Origin: Aphelenchoides besseyi
Lineage: Eukaryota; Nematoda; Chromadorea; Rhabditida; Aphelenchoididae
DNA: 64,000 bases
Assembly: GCA_024699855.1 (NCBI GenBank)
Contig: JAMPIQ010000002.1
Coordinates: 2,852,001-2,916,000 of the forward strand
Reading direction: 5' to 3'
Shown in pieces: positions 48,196 through 60,272 of the stretch. The translations under genes and the position numbers were made by a program. Under the pieces are notes generated by a model. It had not been told where the DNA came from. It searched no databases and was given only the letters and a program-made list of their open reading frames with translations. Numbering within the stretch: position 1 is the stretch's first letter; every line of letters starts with the position of its first letter.

Positions 48196-49531
48196 ATGAA
48201 AACCGCTGTTATTGCTCTCATCTTCGGCGTTTCGGTCGCTCAAGCCTTTTTGTTCCCAGGATTGGGAGGCGGTGGCGGCGGCGGTGGCTGCTGTGCCCGT
48301 GAGTTTATTTTGAAGCTCAACTTTCATTGAAGCCAAAATAAACAGTTCGTGAATAACTGATGCCTTTTTCAGCACCAGCTCCAGCTTGCGGAGGAGGTTG
48401 TGCCCCACCACGTAAAAACTTGACTTATAGAATTTACTTATCTTTTCGTGTTTAGCCCCACCACCAGCTCCTTGCGGAGGCGGTAAGAATTGAAATCAAT
48501 CGACTTTATGAAATGATTTGATTTTAGGATGCGGAGGTCAGTTTTGAGTCGTGACAATCAATTTAAACGATGCTTCAATGGTTTAGGAGGTTGCGGAGGA
48601 GGTTGTGCTCCACCACGTAAGAAATTTGACTTATAGAATTTACTTATCCTTTCGTGTTTAGCCCCACCACCAGCACGTAAGATTTAGAGTTCATGCTTTA
48701 GATACTGCTTTCTTTAAAATTAACTTATACTTGAGATTCATCGAGTCGTTTAGCATGCGGAGGCGGTAAGAATTGAAATCAATTGACTTTATGAGATGAT
48801 TTGATTTTAGGATGCGGAGGTCAGTTTTGAGTCGTGACAATCAATTTAAACGATGCTTCAATGGTTTAGGAGGTTGCGGAGGCGGAGCCCCAATTGGCGG
48901 AGGTTTGTATCAACTAATAGAAATGTGTAATCCACGATTTTCAGGATGCGGTGGAGGACCAATTGGCGGTTAGTTTTGAGTCATAACAATCAATTTAAAC
49001 GATGCTTCAACGGTTTAGGAGGTTGCGGAGGCGGAGCCCCAATTGGCGGAGGTTTGTATCAACTAATAGAAATGTGTAATCCACGATTTTCAGGATGCGG
49101 AGGAGGACCATCTTACGCTGCACCAGCCCCCAGCTACGCTGCACCAGCCCCAAGCTTCGGCGGTGCTCCATCCGGTGGATACGCAGTTGCTCCATCCGCC
49201 CCAATCGGTAGAAAACACAATTTAAACTACTGATTACACAGAAAATTTAGGAGGAGGATACTCCGGCGGTGGCGGATATGCTCAAGCTGCCCCATCTGGC
49301 CCAATCGGAGGCAAGTGACAAACAAATTTCATGTTCTGAAACGCTAAAACAAGCAAAACAACCTTATTGAGTTGTTCTTTGCTTCAAGTTTTGCATCACG
49401 AGTTTGCACTCTTTTCGCATCAAAGCATTCAGAACAACACACTCCGTTCTTATTGTTCTACTTCAGGTGGTGGTTATCAATCTGGCCCAGTCGCGCCAGC
49501 TGGAGGCAACTCTTATGCCGGACGAAAGTAA
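48196..49531 (+). CDS. Gly/Pro/Cys-rich secreted protein made of repeated micro-exons
   Basis: Fourteen exons, every internal one in phase 1: 48196-48298, 48373-48411, 48456-48482, 48528-48536, 48587-48616, 48662-48676, 48754-48765, 48811-48819, 48870-48902, 48945-48968, 49019-49051, 49094-49207, 49251-49310, 49467-49531; 190 residues. Signal peptide MKTAVIALIFGVSVAQA, then Gly runs, CGGGC and APPPP blocks, YAAPAPS repeats and a final GNSYAGRK. Exons of 9, 12 and 15 bases add only three to five residues each (Gly-Cys-Gly). Introns repeat with their exons (for example 48537-48586, 48820-48869 and 48969-49018 are near copies), showing segmental duplication. The last intron starts GCAAGT. Low-complexity secreted proteins like this are found in nematode cuticle or antimicrobial families. 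Confidence 0.82.
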
Positions 49532-50403
49532 ACATCAGATGGTCAATAACGATGGTCGACTCTTCAATTTCAACTGTCGTCTATTCTTCCCTCTTCTTGT
49601 TCTCGTTATCTCTAGTTCACCCGGTTCCATGGCTCTTCATTAGACGAATATTTGTCTGTACATTTGCATTCTCCACAACCAAAACCCCCCAACACGTGCC
49701 ATCTTTCGTTTCTAGTTGTCGTAACTTAGCGGGTTCTTCGTACCTGTTGCGTCCTTCCCACTTTGTGTTGGTTGGACAATAGTCGAAGCTCACCTAGTTC
49801 CGTAGTTCTTTTCTATTCCGTAGTTTCGTAGAAAATTAGTTGCCCATGGTTGTTGTTCTGTTCATTATCGAAGACACTTGAATTGAAGATAAACGTGTTG
49901 AAATATTAGAAAATTCGACATTCGAATTAAGCAACAAATCGAAAGCAAGTATCTCTTCCCGATGAATACGATTCAAAGTTCAATGATTGAGCGCAATCCG
50001 GTTTCGGCATATTTGATCGAGACAGGAAGCAAATCCTGCGGTTAATAGATAAACTGGTTATAAGCGCGATTCTAAATGACGAACTCCAAAATTCATTGCG
50101 TCAGAAATTGCCTACGGCGATTGCGCGAGTTCAATTTGCGCCATTAAGTGTTGGAGTAAAGAAAAACGACAGCCATTCACTTGCGCATCCTCAAACCCAT
50201 TCAATCACATCGAAAACAAGATGCGAATCCTCTCTAAAGACCAAACCACACGCTCAGCAGAGAAGTAATTCCGAGATTTATGTTCAACAAGAAATGCAAA
50301 ACAACAATTATAATTACGTAGAAATCTCATATCATTCGAATTACGTGGCACAATAGAACGAAATAAGTGAATGTTGATTATGCTCAAAAACAACAACAAC
50401 AAA
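49532..50403. other. Intergenic between convergent genes
   Basis: Contains the 3' UTR of the Gly-rich gene and of the NCX gene on the other strand. No further gene seen. Confidence 0.5.
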
Positions 50404-53400
50404 CTAATCCCACGGGAGATAGCAATACGCATCGAGAATATTGTAGATCAAATAAGCGAGCCATGTCATAATGAACAAACCAGCAGAGATGTATTTTATT
50501 GCCGTCGGGCCACCCAATTCGCCCTGAATCTTTGGATGACGTCGACGAAGTGCAAGAAGTGAAATACAGAAAACGGATCCGATAAGAAAGAGTGCCAGAC
50601 TACTCGCCAACGATCCCGCTTCCACTCTGAAGACCGCTCCATTGTACCAATGATAGATACTAGCCATCATCCACGCAATTCCAATACCCAAAAACACATT
50701 TACGGCATTCGAGCCGGTAACATTGCCAACCGCTGCATCAGCAGTTGGATCTTGAACTGTCGCTAATTTTGAGGCAAACATATCTGAATGTCCAAATGCT
50801 CATTTCATTCTTCTTGTCCACTTACCAGGAACACTTGTGCCAACAGCAACCAATGAAATGGCAGTAACAACATCCTTCAATTCTCAATTATTTCATTCAG
50901 CTTCCAATCACATACCTTGAGACCAACAGTACAACCGAATAGCGCAGCAACATCGCCAATCACAGCCGTCAAAAGACCAATGAAAATAATCGAAACAGCA
51001 AAACAAATCCATCCATTTGCATAATCAGTTGGCGGAATGGTTGCGAAGAGAAGTTTCCACGGCAAATTCAAATAGTGCATAACATAGGCTCCAATTGAGT
51101 GTTTCTTTTTTGCTAAAATGTAAACTCTAAACAAATCAAGGTCGGAATAGCAAACCTCCATCTTTAACATCTTTTTCTTCATCAGTTTCCTCTTCGTCAT
51201 CATCCGGTTCCATACTCAATGCTTCGGCAAACTGCTGCTTCCACGACGAGGTTCCGACCATCAATGAAACGTTTGTTTTCTTGACTAACCGTTCAACAAA
51301 ATTCTAAATTTTAGGTCTTATTATTTACTTCTTCATTAAACTCGTACTTTTAGTTCGTCGTCTTCGATGATAACAACTTTACATCGTGTATGATCGCCAA
51401 GAATCGGACGACCATCAGCTCCGTTTTCACCGATTTGATTCTCCTTGTGCCAAATCGGTTGTCCCAATTCAATGTAGAAGTCTTCCGATTTCTCGTACTC
51501 GTCGTCATTGATTATCCGAATACGAATATCCGCTCTGAAACTTGACATTAATCGAACAAACCAAAACAACTCACGTTGTTTGTCGATCTTCAAACACCAA
51601 CTCTCCATCTTCGCATTCATAGTCTTTGCCTTTCTTGGCACTTCCATCTTTTACAACATACGGAAGTGTCACTCTTCCACGTGCTAAATCAATCGAACTA
51701 TCAGAGCTTTCGTCGACAAACGAACCTCCGCGATTTCGATTTACAGTCAAATACGTGTAACCAACGCTTTCGGCCAATTTGAGAACCTCGGAATTGAACG
51801 TGAATGCTCCGCCATGATCGTCGTCAACTATAATCACTGTCGCTTCATACGCTGGACCACAAATTGCTTTATACGTGACCAAGTCATTTGTCGGCGAAAA
51901 GGCTTTTGGATTCGAAAGTTGCACAAAGAACTCCTGTAAACATTGTCATTATCCCGAGAAATCAAATTTATCTTTTTCTCTGCACTTTCAATTCCATCTC
52001 TAATCAGAAAACTCACCTCATCTTCTTCATATTCATCACGATCAACGATTTTGATTGAAATGATTTTCGATGTTTCGTTCGGTTCGAAACGCAACGTTCC
52101 GGACGTTGGAACGAAATCGCTTTCCGCTTTCGCTGATCCCTCAATGGTTCGATAGTCGACTTTGACCACCGACGGTTCTTCTATCGCACCACGATCGACT
52201 GTCACTGTCAAATGAACGCTTCCAACGTCTTCGACACAAATGTAATGACACGGTCGGAATCTGAATTCGAACATAATGTTATTGTTTCTGTTCATTGACA
52301 CTCACACAACAGTCACTTCTGCCGGTCTGTCCATCAACGCTTGGGTCTCGTCGCTACCTTCTGCCGACACTCGCACTGATTCCTTGTGATTGTTTGGTTT
52401 GTTCAGTTTTGTTCCGAACATCTTCCGTGTGGCTTGAATGCGTCGGAAAGCTCGGGACTTTGGTGCTGAGTTAAGAGTTTTGTTGGCAGTCAAACGGCCA
52501 ACTTCTCGTAACGGTAAATCCGGATATTGTGATCGAATCTTCGTGAAAATCTCGTAGAATAAACGACGATGATCTCGAAAAGCTTCGTAGTCCGAATTCT
52601 CTTCAACCAACTTCTCACTAAACTGTCAGTGTAAACTTCTCGACCAAAACAAACTCACGTTGCATCCAAATCGTGGCCAATTGACAACGCCGGTGGTAGA
52701 ACGTTGTCCTTGTTCTCGACTTCTGTTTGATGTCCATCGATGGCCGTATGGAAGTGTCGTTGACCAATGAAACCAGTGGGTGCTTTCTTCAAGAAACGAC
52801 GATTGATTGCCGGAGCATAGATGTTGGCCCAATAAGCGGTGACAAGAGTGAAGAAGAAAAACAAGAAGGTCAAGATTCCTTCCCATGGTTCAACCACATT
52901 TGGAGAGAAGAACGAGAGAATCAAATACAACCAGATGTACGCAAATGTCGACCAAATAACCGTAACATAAAACACGCCACTTCTTTTGATTCGTCGAATT
53001 TCGCCCGATGGCACAGAGATAATACACACGGCTATGATGATAAACAAATTGAAAGCTGCCGACCCAACAATTGTACCCGGTCCCAAATCACCGGCCTCGA
53101 AACCGTTACCACAGATCTCAATTACAGAGAGCAGAATCTCAGGAGCAGACGAACCCAGAGCCATCTAAAAGAACCGATTCACTTACTGCAATCGTTTGAA
53201 CAGACCAGACTAAGATTTGAAATCGTCTCGTTCCAAATTCGCACGAGAACAACCGTCTTCTCACCGTTCGGCTTCTTCACTTTGACTTCTTTTTCCTGCG
53301 ACGTAATCACTTCAATCGCCGCCATGAAACGATCCGCAACAATCGAGACGCCAAGAAACAAGTAAACCAAAGCAATAAAGTAAACAGCGGCACGATATAC

Positions 53401-53726
53401 TCGAGTCCAAGTGGAAATACCGATCTGAATCAAAGACAAAGTTTAATCGAACAGTTCTTGCATCTCACTTGTGGCTCCCAAACATCGAGTAATAGTCCTG
53501 GACGACATGGACGTGCGGGTTCGCATTTCTCGGCCTGTGGCTGCTTGTGCTGATGCAGAGACCCGTTGACCGTCGGCTCCAAAGTTACTCGTCTCTGCGA
53601 ACGTTCGCGTTGATCGGCCGACAACAATGCCAACGGATCATCGACTCCAGCGGTGAAAGAAACTTTTGGATTGGCGTTCACTTCGAGAATTAACAATGAG
53701 AGTAAAATCAGCGGTCGAGGCAGCAT
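50404..53726 (-). CDS. ncx: Na+/Ca2+ exchanger (NCX, SLC8 family)
   Basis: Eleven exons: 53469-53726, 53206-53424, 52659-53164, 52306-52617, 52017-52260, 51575-51933, 51348-51534, 51156-51303, 50916-51112, 50826-50874, 50404-50783; 952 residues, no frame errors. Signal peptide MLPRPLILLSLLILEVNA. The alpha-1 repeat runs NETISNLSLMALGSSAPEIL across an intron, with GDLGPGTIVGSAAFN. The cytosolic loop has two Calx-beta calcium-binding domains: CBD1 with DYRTIEGSAKAESDFVPTSG and EYEEDE, CBD2 with KKGKDYECEDGELVFEDRQT and INDDEYEKSEDFYIEL. The alpha-2 repeat reads DVVTAISLVAVGTSVPDMFA and NVTGSNAVNVFLGIG. It exports calcium across the plasma membrane in exchange for sodium. Exon 2 uses a GTCTGT donor. 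Confidence 0.96.
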
Positions 53727-55744
53727 GTTGATATGTTTGACGGTCGATTTAAAAGCCTGAAATCGTCCACATTGCTAAAAAGAAAGTCGTATGTCGGAAT
53801 CGCAAAGCTTCACGATTTTTGGCCGCTGACTTTTGGTGTCAAATTTAAGCTCTCGAACGCAATTGATTATTGAAATGACCGTATCCATGGGTTAGTTGTC
53901 AATGGAAAACGCAAATCGTTGCGAATACAATGGTTGTCGTTGTTACGTCAAAATGCGCAGAGTCATCTGAAAAGTTGGGAGGAGAAATGGGGGCGGAAGT
54001 ATCGGTTGAATGGAAAGGTCGTGCATTCGCTTGGATGATGCGAATGTATAATCGAAATCTGAGCAAACAAAACGACTTCTTGGCCTTTCGGTTTGCATTC
54101 CGTTCATCTTCGACGGCTTCAAGTTGCAATTTCCGGCGAATTTTGAAGTCGGCTATCGAATGGAAGTGACGGCGACTATAAAAAGAACTCGAACTCACCG
54201 CTCGTCGACTGATCTCAACGAATTTTCGAGTGTTGGTGGGAGAGAAAAGTGATCGATTGAGTGGCAAACGAAATGATCGTGACTGCCAATTCGGCTCATC
54301 CGCCTAATTAGAAGCGCGCAGATCGAATTTCGAGTGTTTTCATAAGCAGGGTTCCGATGGCGTGACAGTTTTTGTTTACAAAAATTCCGAAATTTTGAGC
54401 CGCTTAGATCGCTCGGAACGGTCGACTTTGCGAACGTTTCGCGGGTCTAATCCGCTTGCACATTGAAGCACAAGAACAACCCGTTAACAAACCGTCAAAA
54501 CCACGAAGTTTGTCGTCTTCGTTGACTCACTCGTTTAAGCGCAAATAGGCGCCGAACGGGAGACCGTCCGTCGGGTTATGATGGGAAATCGCGGCAAAGT
54601 TTTCGTCGAATTTAATTAAAAGACGACGCCTCGGAAGTGTTATTTTGCGCGTCGATGGTCAACGAAAAACCGCAATTCCCCATTGGGTCAAGGCGATCGC
54701 GTGGCTTTTCTTATCGTGCGATCGATTTTCACGTCGAGAAAACGGAATGAGTCAACCGGGCGATGACACGTTGATCGACAAAAGTGCGTGAAAAGCGTAC
54801 TCTCGGGATACTTTCGAGTGATTCCCAAACAAAAACCGCCAATTTGTGTGACTCTGTCGACGCCGAAGCGAAAACATTTTGCGCGATTGATCGAAGGAAA
54901 CAGAACAGATTCAGTGCACCGACAGCAATCAATCAGGAAAATCATAAAATGTCCGAAGTTTTAGCGTTTCAGCGTCCTCCATTGACGTAAAAAACCTCGC
55001 GCTCCGTTCTGATTCCCCGGTTGTTGTGGCAATTAACCGTGTGCGTACAGAAAACAACAAGAGCATGGAAACAGGAATTCAAACGGGGATTAAGTGACTT
55101 AATTTCGTTCTTTCGATTCCCGCGCTTTAGATAGGAGGTCCTCGGGAGTGTCGGGCGCAAAAAACGTCTGCGCGAGCGTCGTTTGAACCGGAAAGAAAAC
55201 GTAAATCCAAAAGGCCGCAGACGGTGCAATTGGTTGGCGGATGGGAAAAAAGCGCGAAATTCCAAACATGCCGTTCGCTTGTTGTCCATTTGCGCGTTTT
55301 CGGAGGACTCGAATTCCAGAACGAGTGTTAACATCAAAAAATTCCTCATTATTTTAATCGTTGTTGCAAAAAAGCGTCATGACGACAGGGAATTCGTGAA
55401 CGTATCAGACAACAATACAAAACGAAGATCTTCGAAAATTACGTAGCTATGGAGATTTTGTACGGCAGGTGAATTTTCGCACTTAAAGTTCTCGTCGTTG
55501 CAAGCTCGTTGACCAACGACAACAAGAAAATACTCCAAATTCGCTTCAGCGCGTGCTCTTCGATTTGAAGGTCACTTGAATAGCGACAGAAATCGATTGA
55601 AGTCTCGGGCCTTTCGATTTTAAGGTCCAAATCAGTACGTGGGAATCCGCTTTCCGGATTATCTGTCGTCTACTTTCATTTGATTAACGTTAAAAGATGA
55701 TGTCTTTTCGAAATGTACTTTAACGCAACATCAATTATTGCAAT
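53727..55744. other. About 2 kb gene-free
   Basis: Several 60-126-codon frames overlap on both strands without domains or usable splice sites. It is the 5' flank of the NCX gene. Nothing else supportable. Confidence 0.5.
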
Positions 55745-56029
55745 GTGATTGTTTTCCAAAACATCGTTGGCTTGATTCTCGACTATGTTCAAAATAACTC
55801 TAATTTGGAGGGCTTATTAACGTTTGTTCTAAATTCATATTTGCTTCTGTGGTTGGTCTCATTTGAACAGCCGAACTCGATGATTATTTGCGGTCCTGTT
55901 CTCTTTCACTTTTACACCACACCGCTAATTTGGACTTACGTTTGCACTCGGACTACTCGTCAGCAGCTTGTGAAAGAACTCATTTGTTTTCTGGACTGTC
56001 TAACAATCAGGTTGAAAATAAAGGTTTGA
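55745..56029 (+). pseudogene. C-terminal remnant of a 7TM receptor
   Basis: A frame with two hydrophobic helices: GLLTFVLNSYLLLWLV, then SMIICGPVLFHFYTTPLIWT followed by a Cys and basic residues (RTTRQQLVKELICF). This is the usual TM6-loop-TM7-tail layout of a rhodopsin-like or nematode receptor. No upstream exons encoding TM1-5 are visible, so it is probably a relic. Confidence 0.35.
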
Positions 56030-56087
56030 ATCTTGTCTGCTTATTAAAAGAAGTTCCTACATTCTTGTTCATTTAAGAGCTCAAGCA

Positions 56088-56847
56088 ATGGGAAAACGAA
56101 AATCCGAGAAGCCGAAATTCGCGGACGTTATTTTCTCCGACGAATTGAAAGCCAAAGGTTTGCTCCAAAAAGCCGACTTCGGGAACTGGCAACCGAGAAC
56201 GTTGACTGAAATACTGCAGAAGAAGGATCACCGTGAGTTTGTGGACTTTCAAGAAGCTAATTTGAGTTGCAGTTTCTGGTCGTGTCGTGCGCATTTACGC
56301 GGATGGGGTTTACGATTTGTTCCATTTCGGGCATTCAGAACAGTTTAGGCAGATAAAGGAACTGATTCCCAACTCACATTTGATTGTCGGCGGTTTGTTT
56401 GGTTCTTTTGACTCTGATTTCGTTAAATTAGTTTGTAGTGATCAAGATACTTTGCTTTATAAGAAAGGAGCGACGGTGATGAAAGAGTTCGAACGATGGA
56501 GTGCGGTCTCGCATTGTCGTTACGTTGACGAGGTCCACAAATCGCCACCATTCTTTCCGACTCTTGAATTCATCGATTCGTTGAAGGTCTGTAAATTCAA
56601 TGACTATTTGAGTGCAATGTGCTTTTAGGTTGATCTCGTAGCTCACGACGATATTCCGTATCCGGTTGGCGGACAAATCGACGATTGTTATGCGCCCTTC
56701 AAAGAGCACGGTCGTTTTCTGGAAACTCAACGAACACCGTCAATTTCAACTACCGACTTGATACAACGGATTGTCGCGGACTTCGAAGTGTATCAACAAC
56801 GGCAACTTGTGCGTTTGGGATCGGTTAACAAACTGCAGGGCAAATGA
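56088..56847 (+). CDS. pcyt-1: Choline-phosphate cytidylyltransferase, short form
   Basis: Exons 56088-56232, 56273-56392, 56432-56586, 56629-56847; 212 residues. The nucleotidyltransferase core has RVVRIYADGVYDLFHFGH with the HxGH motif (66-69), LIVGVCSDQDT across intron 2, KGATVMKEFER, HCRYVDEV, VDLVAHDDIPY, and QRTPSISTTDLIQRIV (the family usually has RTEGIST; here Ser replaces Gly). It would make CDP-choline from CTP and phosphocholine in phosphatidylcholine synthesis. The usual C-terminal amphipathic membrane-sensing helix and phosphorylated tail (over 100 residues) are absent; the frame stops soon after VYQQRQLVR. Intron 2 (42 bases) has no in-frame stop, so retention would insert 14 residues. 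Confidence 0.88.
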
Positions 56848-57777
56848 AAGTCCTTTCAATTTCCCTAACATAATCGGCAATGATGATGGTGATGGTCAAG
56901 GTGATGGTGATGATGGGGAGAAAGTGGAATTGACGATCAAAAGCAAAGTATTAAACTTATAGATTGGAGTATGGAGAGTACGTATTTGACATTTGTTTTG
57001 CAAGATAAGAACTTTTACTGAGTAAATTTTTGACTTGAAATGAACACAGAAATCAGTTGTTCTAATCAAACCATATCGAAACTTGAGCCGATTGCCTTGA
57101 AAGAACATAGCGTTGTGCGCATCAGTAGGGCTCATCGACATACAATATAGGACAGCATATAAAATAACTACAATGGATTTATTAACTTTGGTAGAAATTT
57201 TTTTTACAATTTTGCTCCAAATACGGGTTCACATATTTTGGTTGTTACGATGTTTCTCTAATATGTATATTAGCATTCTAGAAAGCTCAACTAATGAGCG
57301 TTATGCTGATATATAATACATGGTTCCAAAATAGTTATTCGCAAAGATATGGTTGATCTAACACAAAACATAACTAAAGAAAGCGAGCGGCGAAGCCGCG
57401 AGTCATTCTGGTTAAAAAATAAAGTTGAGTTATACAGATTGAAGTTCTTGCAATTAGCAAAACATGTTTCTGTAAATTAAGTACCGTACCGCCCATTATT
57501 TTTTAGTGGAATAATTTGAACACAATCATTTAAGAAGTGATGACACTAAGACTGTTCCTTTGTCGACTTTTTTGACACTGAAGTAAACAAACTACTGATA
57601 ACAACGACAAGATGACAGTTGGTACACGCGACGATTCTTTTTAAGAATTTTGGCGAATCGTTCAATTCACTGGTTTGCAAGAGTTTTGTTAATTCTGTTA
57701 GTTCCATTAACGACTTGTCCAATATTTTCAACGTTTATTTAACATTGAGAGCTCTAAGTGCTCGAGCAAGAGACGCA
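56848..57777. other. Intergenic, AT-rich
   Basis: It starts with a GGTGATGGT-type low-complexity stretch (56882-56930). Otherwise short frames only, with a GC-rich hairpin (GCGGCGAAGCCGC) near 57387. Confidence 0.45.
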
Positions 57778-58958
57778 ATGGATCAATCTTACGTAAGTCG
57801 AAAACTCTCGCTCGTGCTCATAGCTCATTCATTTAGAGTCCGTGTTCAATCTGTGGAATATTTATGCGAAAAGGTTCACAGAAAAATAAACATCAGAATA
57901 CGCATACGAATATATTTGGATGGCAATGCAGCGTCTGTGGTGGTCGTTTTGATACGAAACGCGATCGAAAACGACATGAGAATTCTGTACATGGTTTTCA
58001 TCGTTTAGAACAAGATAATTTATCGAAAGATGCAGTCAAAATTCGAAAGGTTTGTTGAACTTTCTTTCCATTTTGTATTCGCTGTTTAGAATCAATTGTC
58101 CAAACTCTTCAACGTCGGATTTCGTCTCGTGGACGTTCAAGAATTAGCCAGAAGCTCGCAAGCTTCACGAATTAGACCGGACAATCGAGACGCGACCATC
58201 GAAGAGCTTCGTTGTATCATGCGTTCGAATCCTCAGGAACCAAAGAAAGTTTCCAAGCAAAGTCATTCAACACTGCGAGCACCAAAACGTGAACAAGTCG
58301 AAGCGCTCAGGTTAGACGATTCGGATGATGAAAATGATCGTTGGGAATCCAAAAGCTTGCCAGAACCTTCAACACGTTCTATACCCGTTTCGATGTCGAT
58401 CTCAACTGGTTTTGTTGCCAACAATCCACCCCAACCGGAAGAAGAGAAAGAACAATCAAAAGAAAATCTGGTCATGTTGGAGTTAATCAAGAAACCTCAA
58501 TTCCTCTACTACGACTACAAAACGGTAAATTTCATTTTTTTGTTTTGAACTTTGTTTTCAGCTCCACTCAAAATTTGCCACTTTGCCCGCAAGCATTTGG
58601 GTGAATTCTGCAAATTGTGAGCTTTTGGTAATTCGATTGGATTCAACGGAGTGGACCGGAAACGTCGATCTCGATGGACCGGTTTGCCGTTTCACTTTAA
58701 ACGACCGCTTCGGGTACTTTGTTGTTTATGCAAAGCCCGGAGCTCAACATTTGGTTCAACAGTTTACAGAATTCACAACCAATTTTGTGTCTTTCGGCAA
58801 ATTCACGGAACGTGTGAACGAAATGGGATTCCGTTCGGCCGTAGTCATTGCAAACGAACTTGATCGTAAGTTTACTTGTAACTTCTAATAACATTGACTC
58901 TTCACATTTAGACGGGACTATCCGACATCTCAAATCTCCTCGTTTTTTAATTCCGTAA
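57778..58958 (+). CDS. Two-finger C2H2 protein with unknown C-terminal domain
   Basis: Exons 57778-57792 (MDQSY), 57837-58049, 58090-58524, 58562-58865, 58912-58958; 337 residues. Two zinc fingers open the protein: CSIC-x12-H-x3-H (residues 8-27) and CSVC-x12-H-x4-H (ends HENSVH). A charged, probably disordered middle (DDSDDENDRWESK, PPQPEEEKEQSKEN) follows. The C-terminal about 110 residues look folded: CELLVIRLDSTEW, PVCRFTLNDRFGYFVVYAKP, FTTNFVSFGKFTERVNEMG. I do not recognise that domain. A nuclear DNA- or RNA-binding role is likely from the fingers only. Confidence 0.75.
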
Positions 58959-59346
58959 CTCCTCCAGACTATTTCTTTAATGTTGACTTTTTTATTCAAA
59001 TAAACTTTTTCCTCGTGATTGATTTGATGAACTTTGTTGGTCACGAGCAGGTAACGAATAAGTACATGGAAAGATAGTTTGAGCAACGTGTTTAATTATA
59101 TGGACAGAAATAACGACCTTAATTGTGGGGATGTCGTGCCGATTTCAATAACGTTTTTGTAGGCAATTCGAAAATCTTGGGCATGAAATTCGAGAAGCGA
59201 ATGGACACGAGTTTAATTGGAACCGTAAGATTAGACAAAGAAGTGACTCGAGCTAAAAACTCGTGGGCTTTCAATTAGTTGATGCGCGTGAATGATAAGC
59301 TCAACGGTTTAATTAAGAAGATGGGATGTGGATTAAATTCAATTTC

Positions 59347-59348
59347 AG
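59347..59348 (+). promoter_or_regulatory. Candidate trans-splice acceptor before LMO start
   Basis: AATTTCAG ends at 59348, 11 bases upstream of the LMO ATG at 59360. No in-phase upstream exon is convincing, so a spliced-leader acceptor is the simplest reading. This is inference. Confidence 0.4.
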
Positions 59349-59359
59349 TAGCCATAAAC

Positions 59360-59944
59360 ATGTCGATAGATTGCGGTGGTTGTGGAAAAGTGATCGAAGA
59401 TCGTTTTGCATTGGAAGTCATTGGTCGAAGATTTCATCACAGTTGTTTGAAGGTAAGTGATCTCAATTGAAATGTAAGAGCTCTTAGTGTGCTTGTTGCA
59501 ACGCTCAGTTAGCTGAACTGTCGAGAATTTGTTACCATCGAGATTCGCTTCTTTTGTGTCTACGCGATTACATGCGACTTTATGGCCGGAGCGGAGTTTG
59601 TGCACGTTGTTCGTTGATCATCAAACCGATGGAATACGTGAGTTGTGATCGTTTCTAACAGACCAACTGCTTTTTAGGTGATGCATGCAAAGACCTACGT
59701 TTTTCATTTGAGTTGTTTCGCGTGTGTTCAATGTAATGAGCGGTGAGAACAAAAGAATGTCTTCATCAAAATAATCTTTAGATTTTGTGTCGGAGATTCG
59801 TATTATCTTTATGGCACAGAAATCTACTGTCTAAACGACTACAAAGCTCTTATTCTGAGCTTAAAGAGTCAAAACAAATTGAGTGTTGTCGAGGAAGAAG
59901 CTTCTACTTCGGTTTCTAATTCCGACAGTGAAACATGTCCGTGA
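59360..59944 (+). CDS. LIM-only (LMO/rhombotin) protein
   Basis: Exons 59360-59452, 59488-59637, 59678-59742, 59782-59944; 156 residues, the usual LMO length. LIM1: CGGCGKVIEDRFAL, FHHSCLKCACCNAQL, CYHRDSLLLCLRDYMRLYG. LIM2: GVCARCSLIIKPMEYVM, FHLSCFACVQCNERFCVGD, YYLYGTEIYCLNDY. The residues CLRDYxRLYGxxGxCARC and CNxRFCVGD are hallmarks of LMO1-3-type proteins. A short acidic/Ser tail follows. LMO proteins have no DNA-binding domain and bridge bHLH, GATA and LDB factors in the nucleus. Assignment within the LMO family is open. Confidence 0.92.
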
Positions 59945-60272
59945 CTATTTTCGATTATTGAATACTTTGATCGGATATTAAATTTATGAAACGAGAAATT
60001 TTTGTAAGTGAAAGATATAAATAGAAAGCAAAGAATTTTAAACGAATTGATTGAATCGAGAGTGATGTTGATGAAGAGCGAAAGTCTTGTCGGATACACA
60101 TTTTGAGTCAATAGAAAATTCATTTCGTTGACCAATTAAACACTTTAGTGGTTTGTGATTAAAGTTTCTTATTGAGGTCATGAATTTGACTTTCAAATTC
60201 AATTAGGAATTGTTTATTCTGATTCCATGAAGGCTGCGAGTTCAAGGCCAAAAGACAAGTCGAAGGCCATAA

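Noticed and set aside
48537..49093. CRISPR-like regular repeats
   Set aside because: The repeated 42-50-base units are introns between phase-1 exons in a eukaryotic gene, with GT/AG ends; they are not repeat-spacer arrays.
56882..56930. GGTGAT-type repeat as a coding Asp/Gly tract
   Set aside because: It follows the stop codon of the cytidylyltransferase and no splice sites would bring it into that frame.
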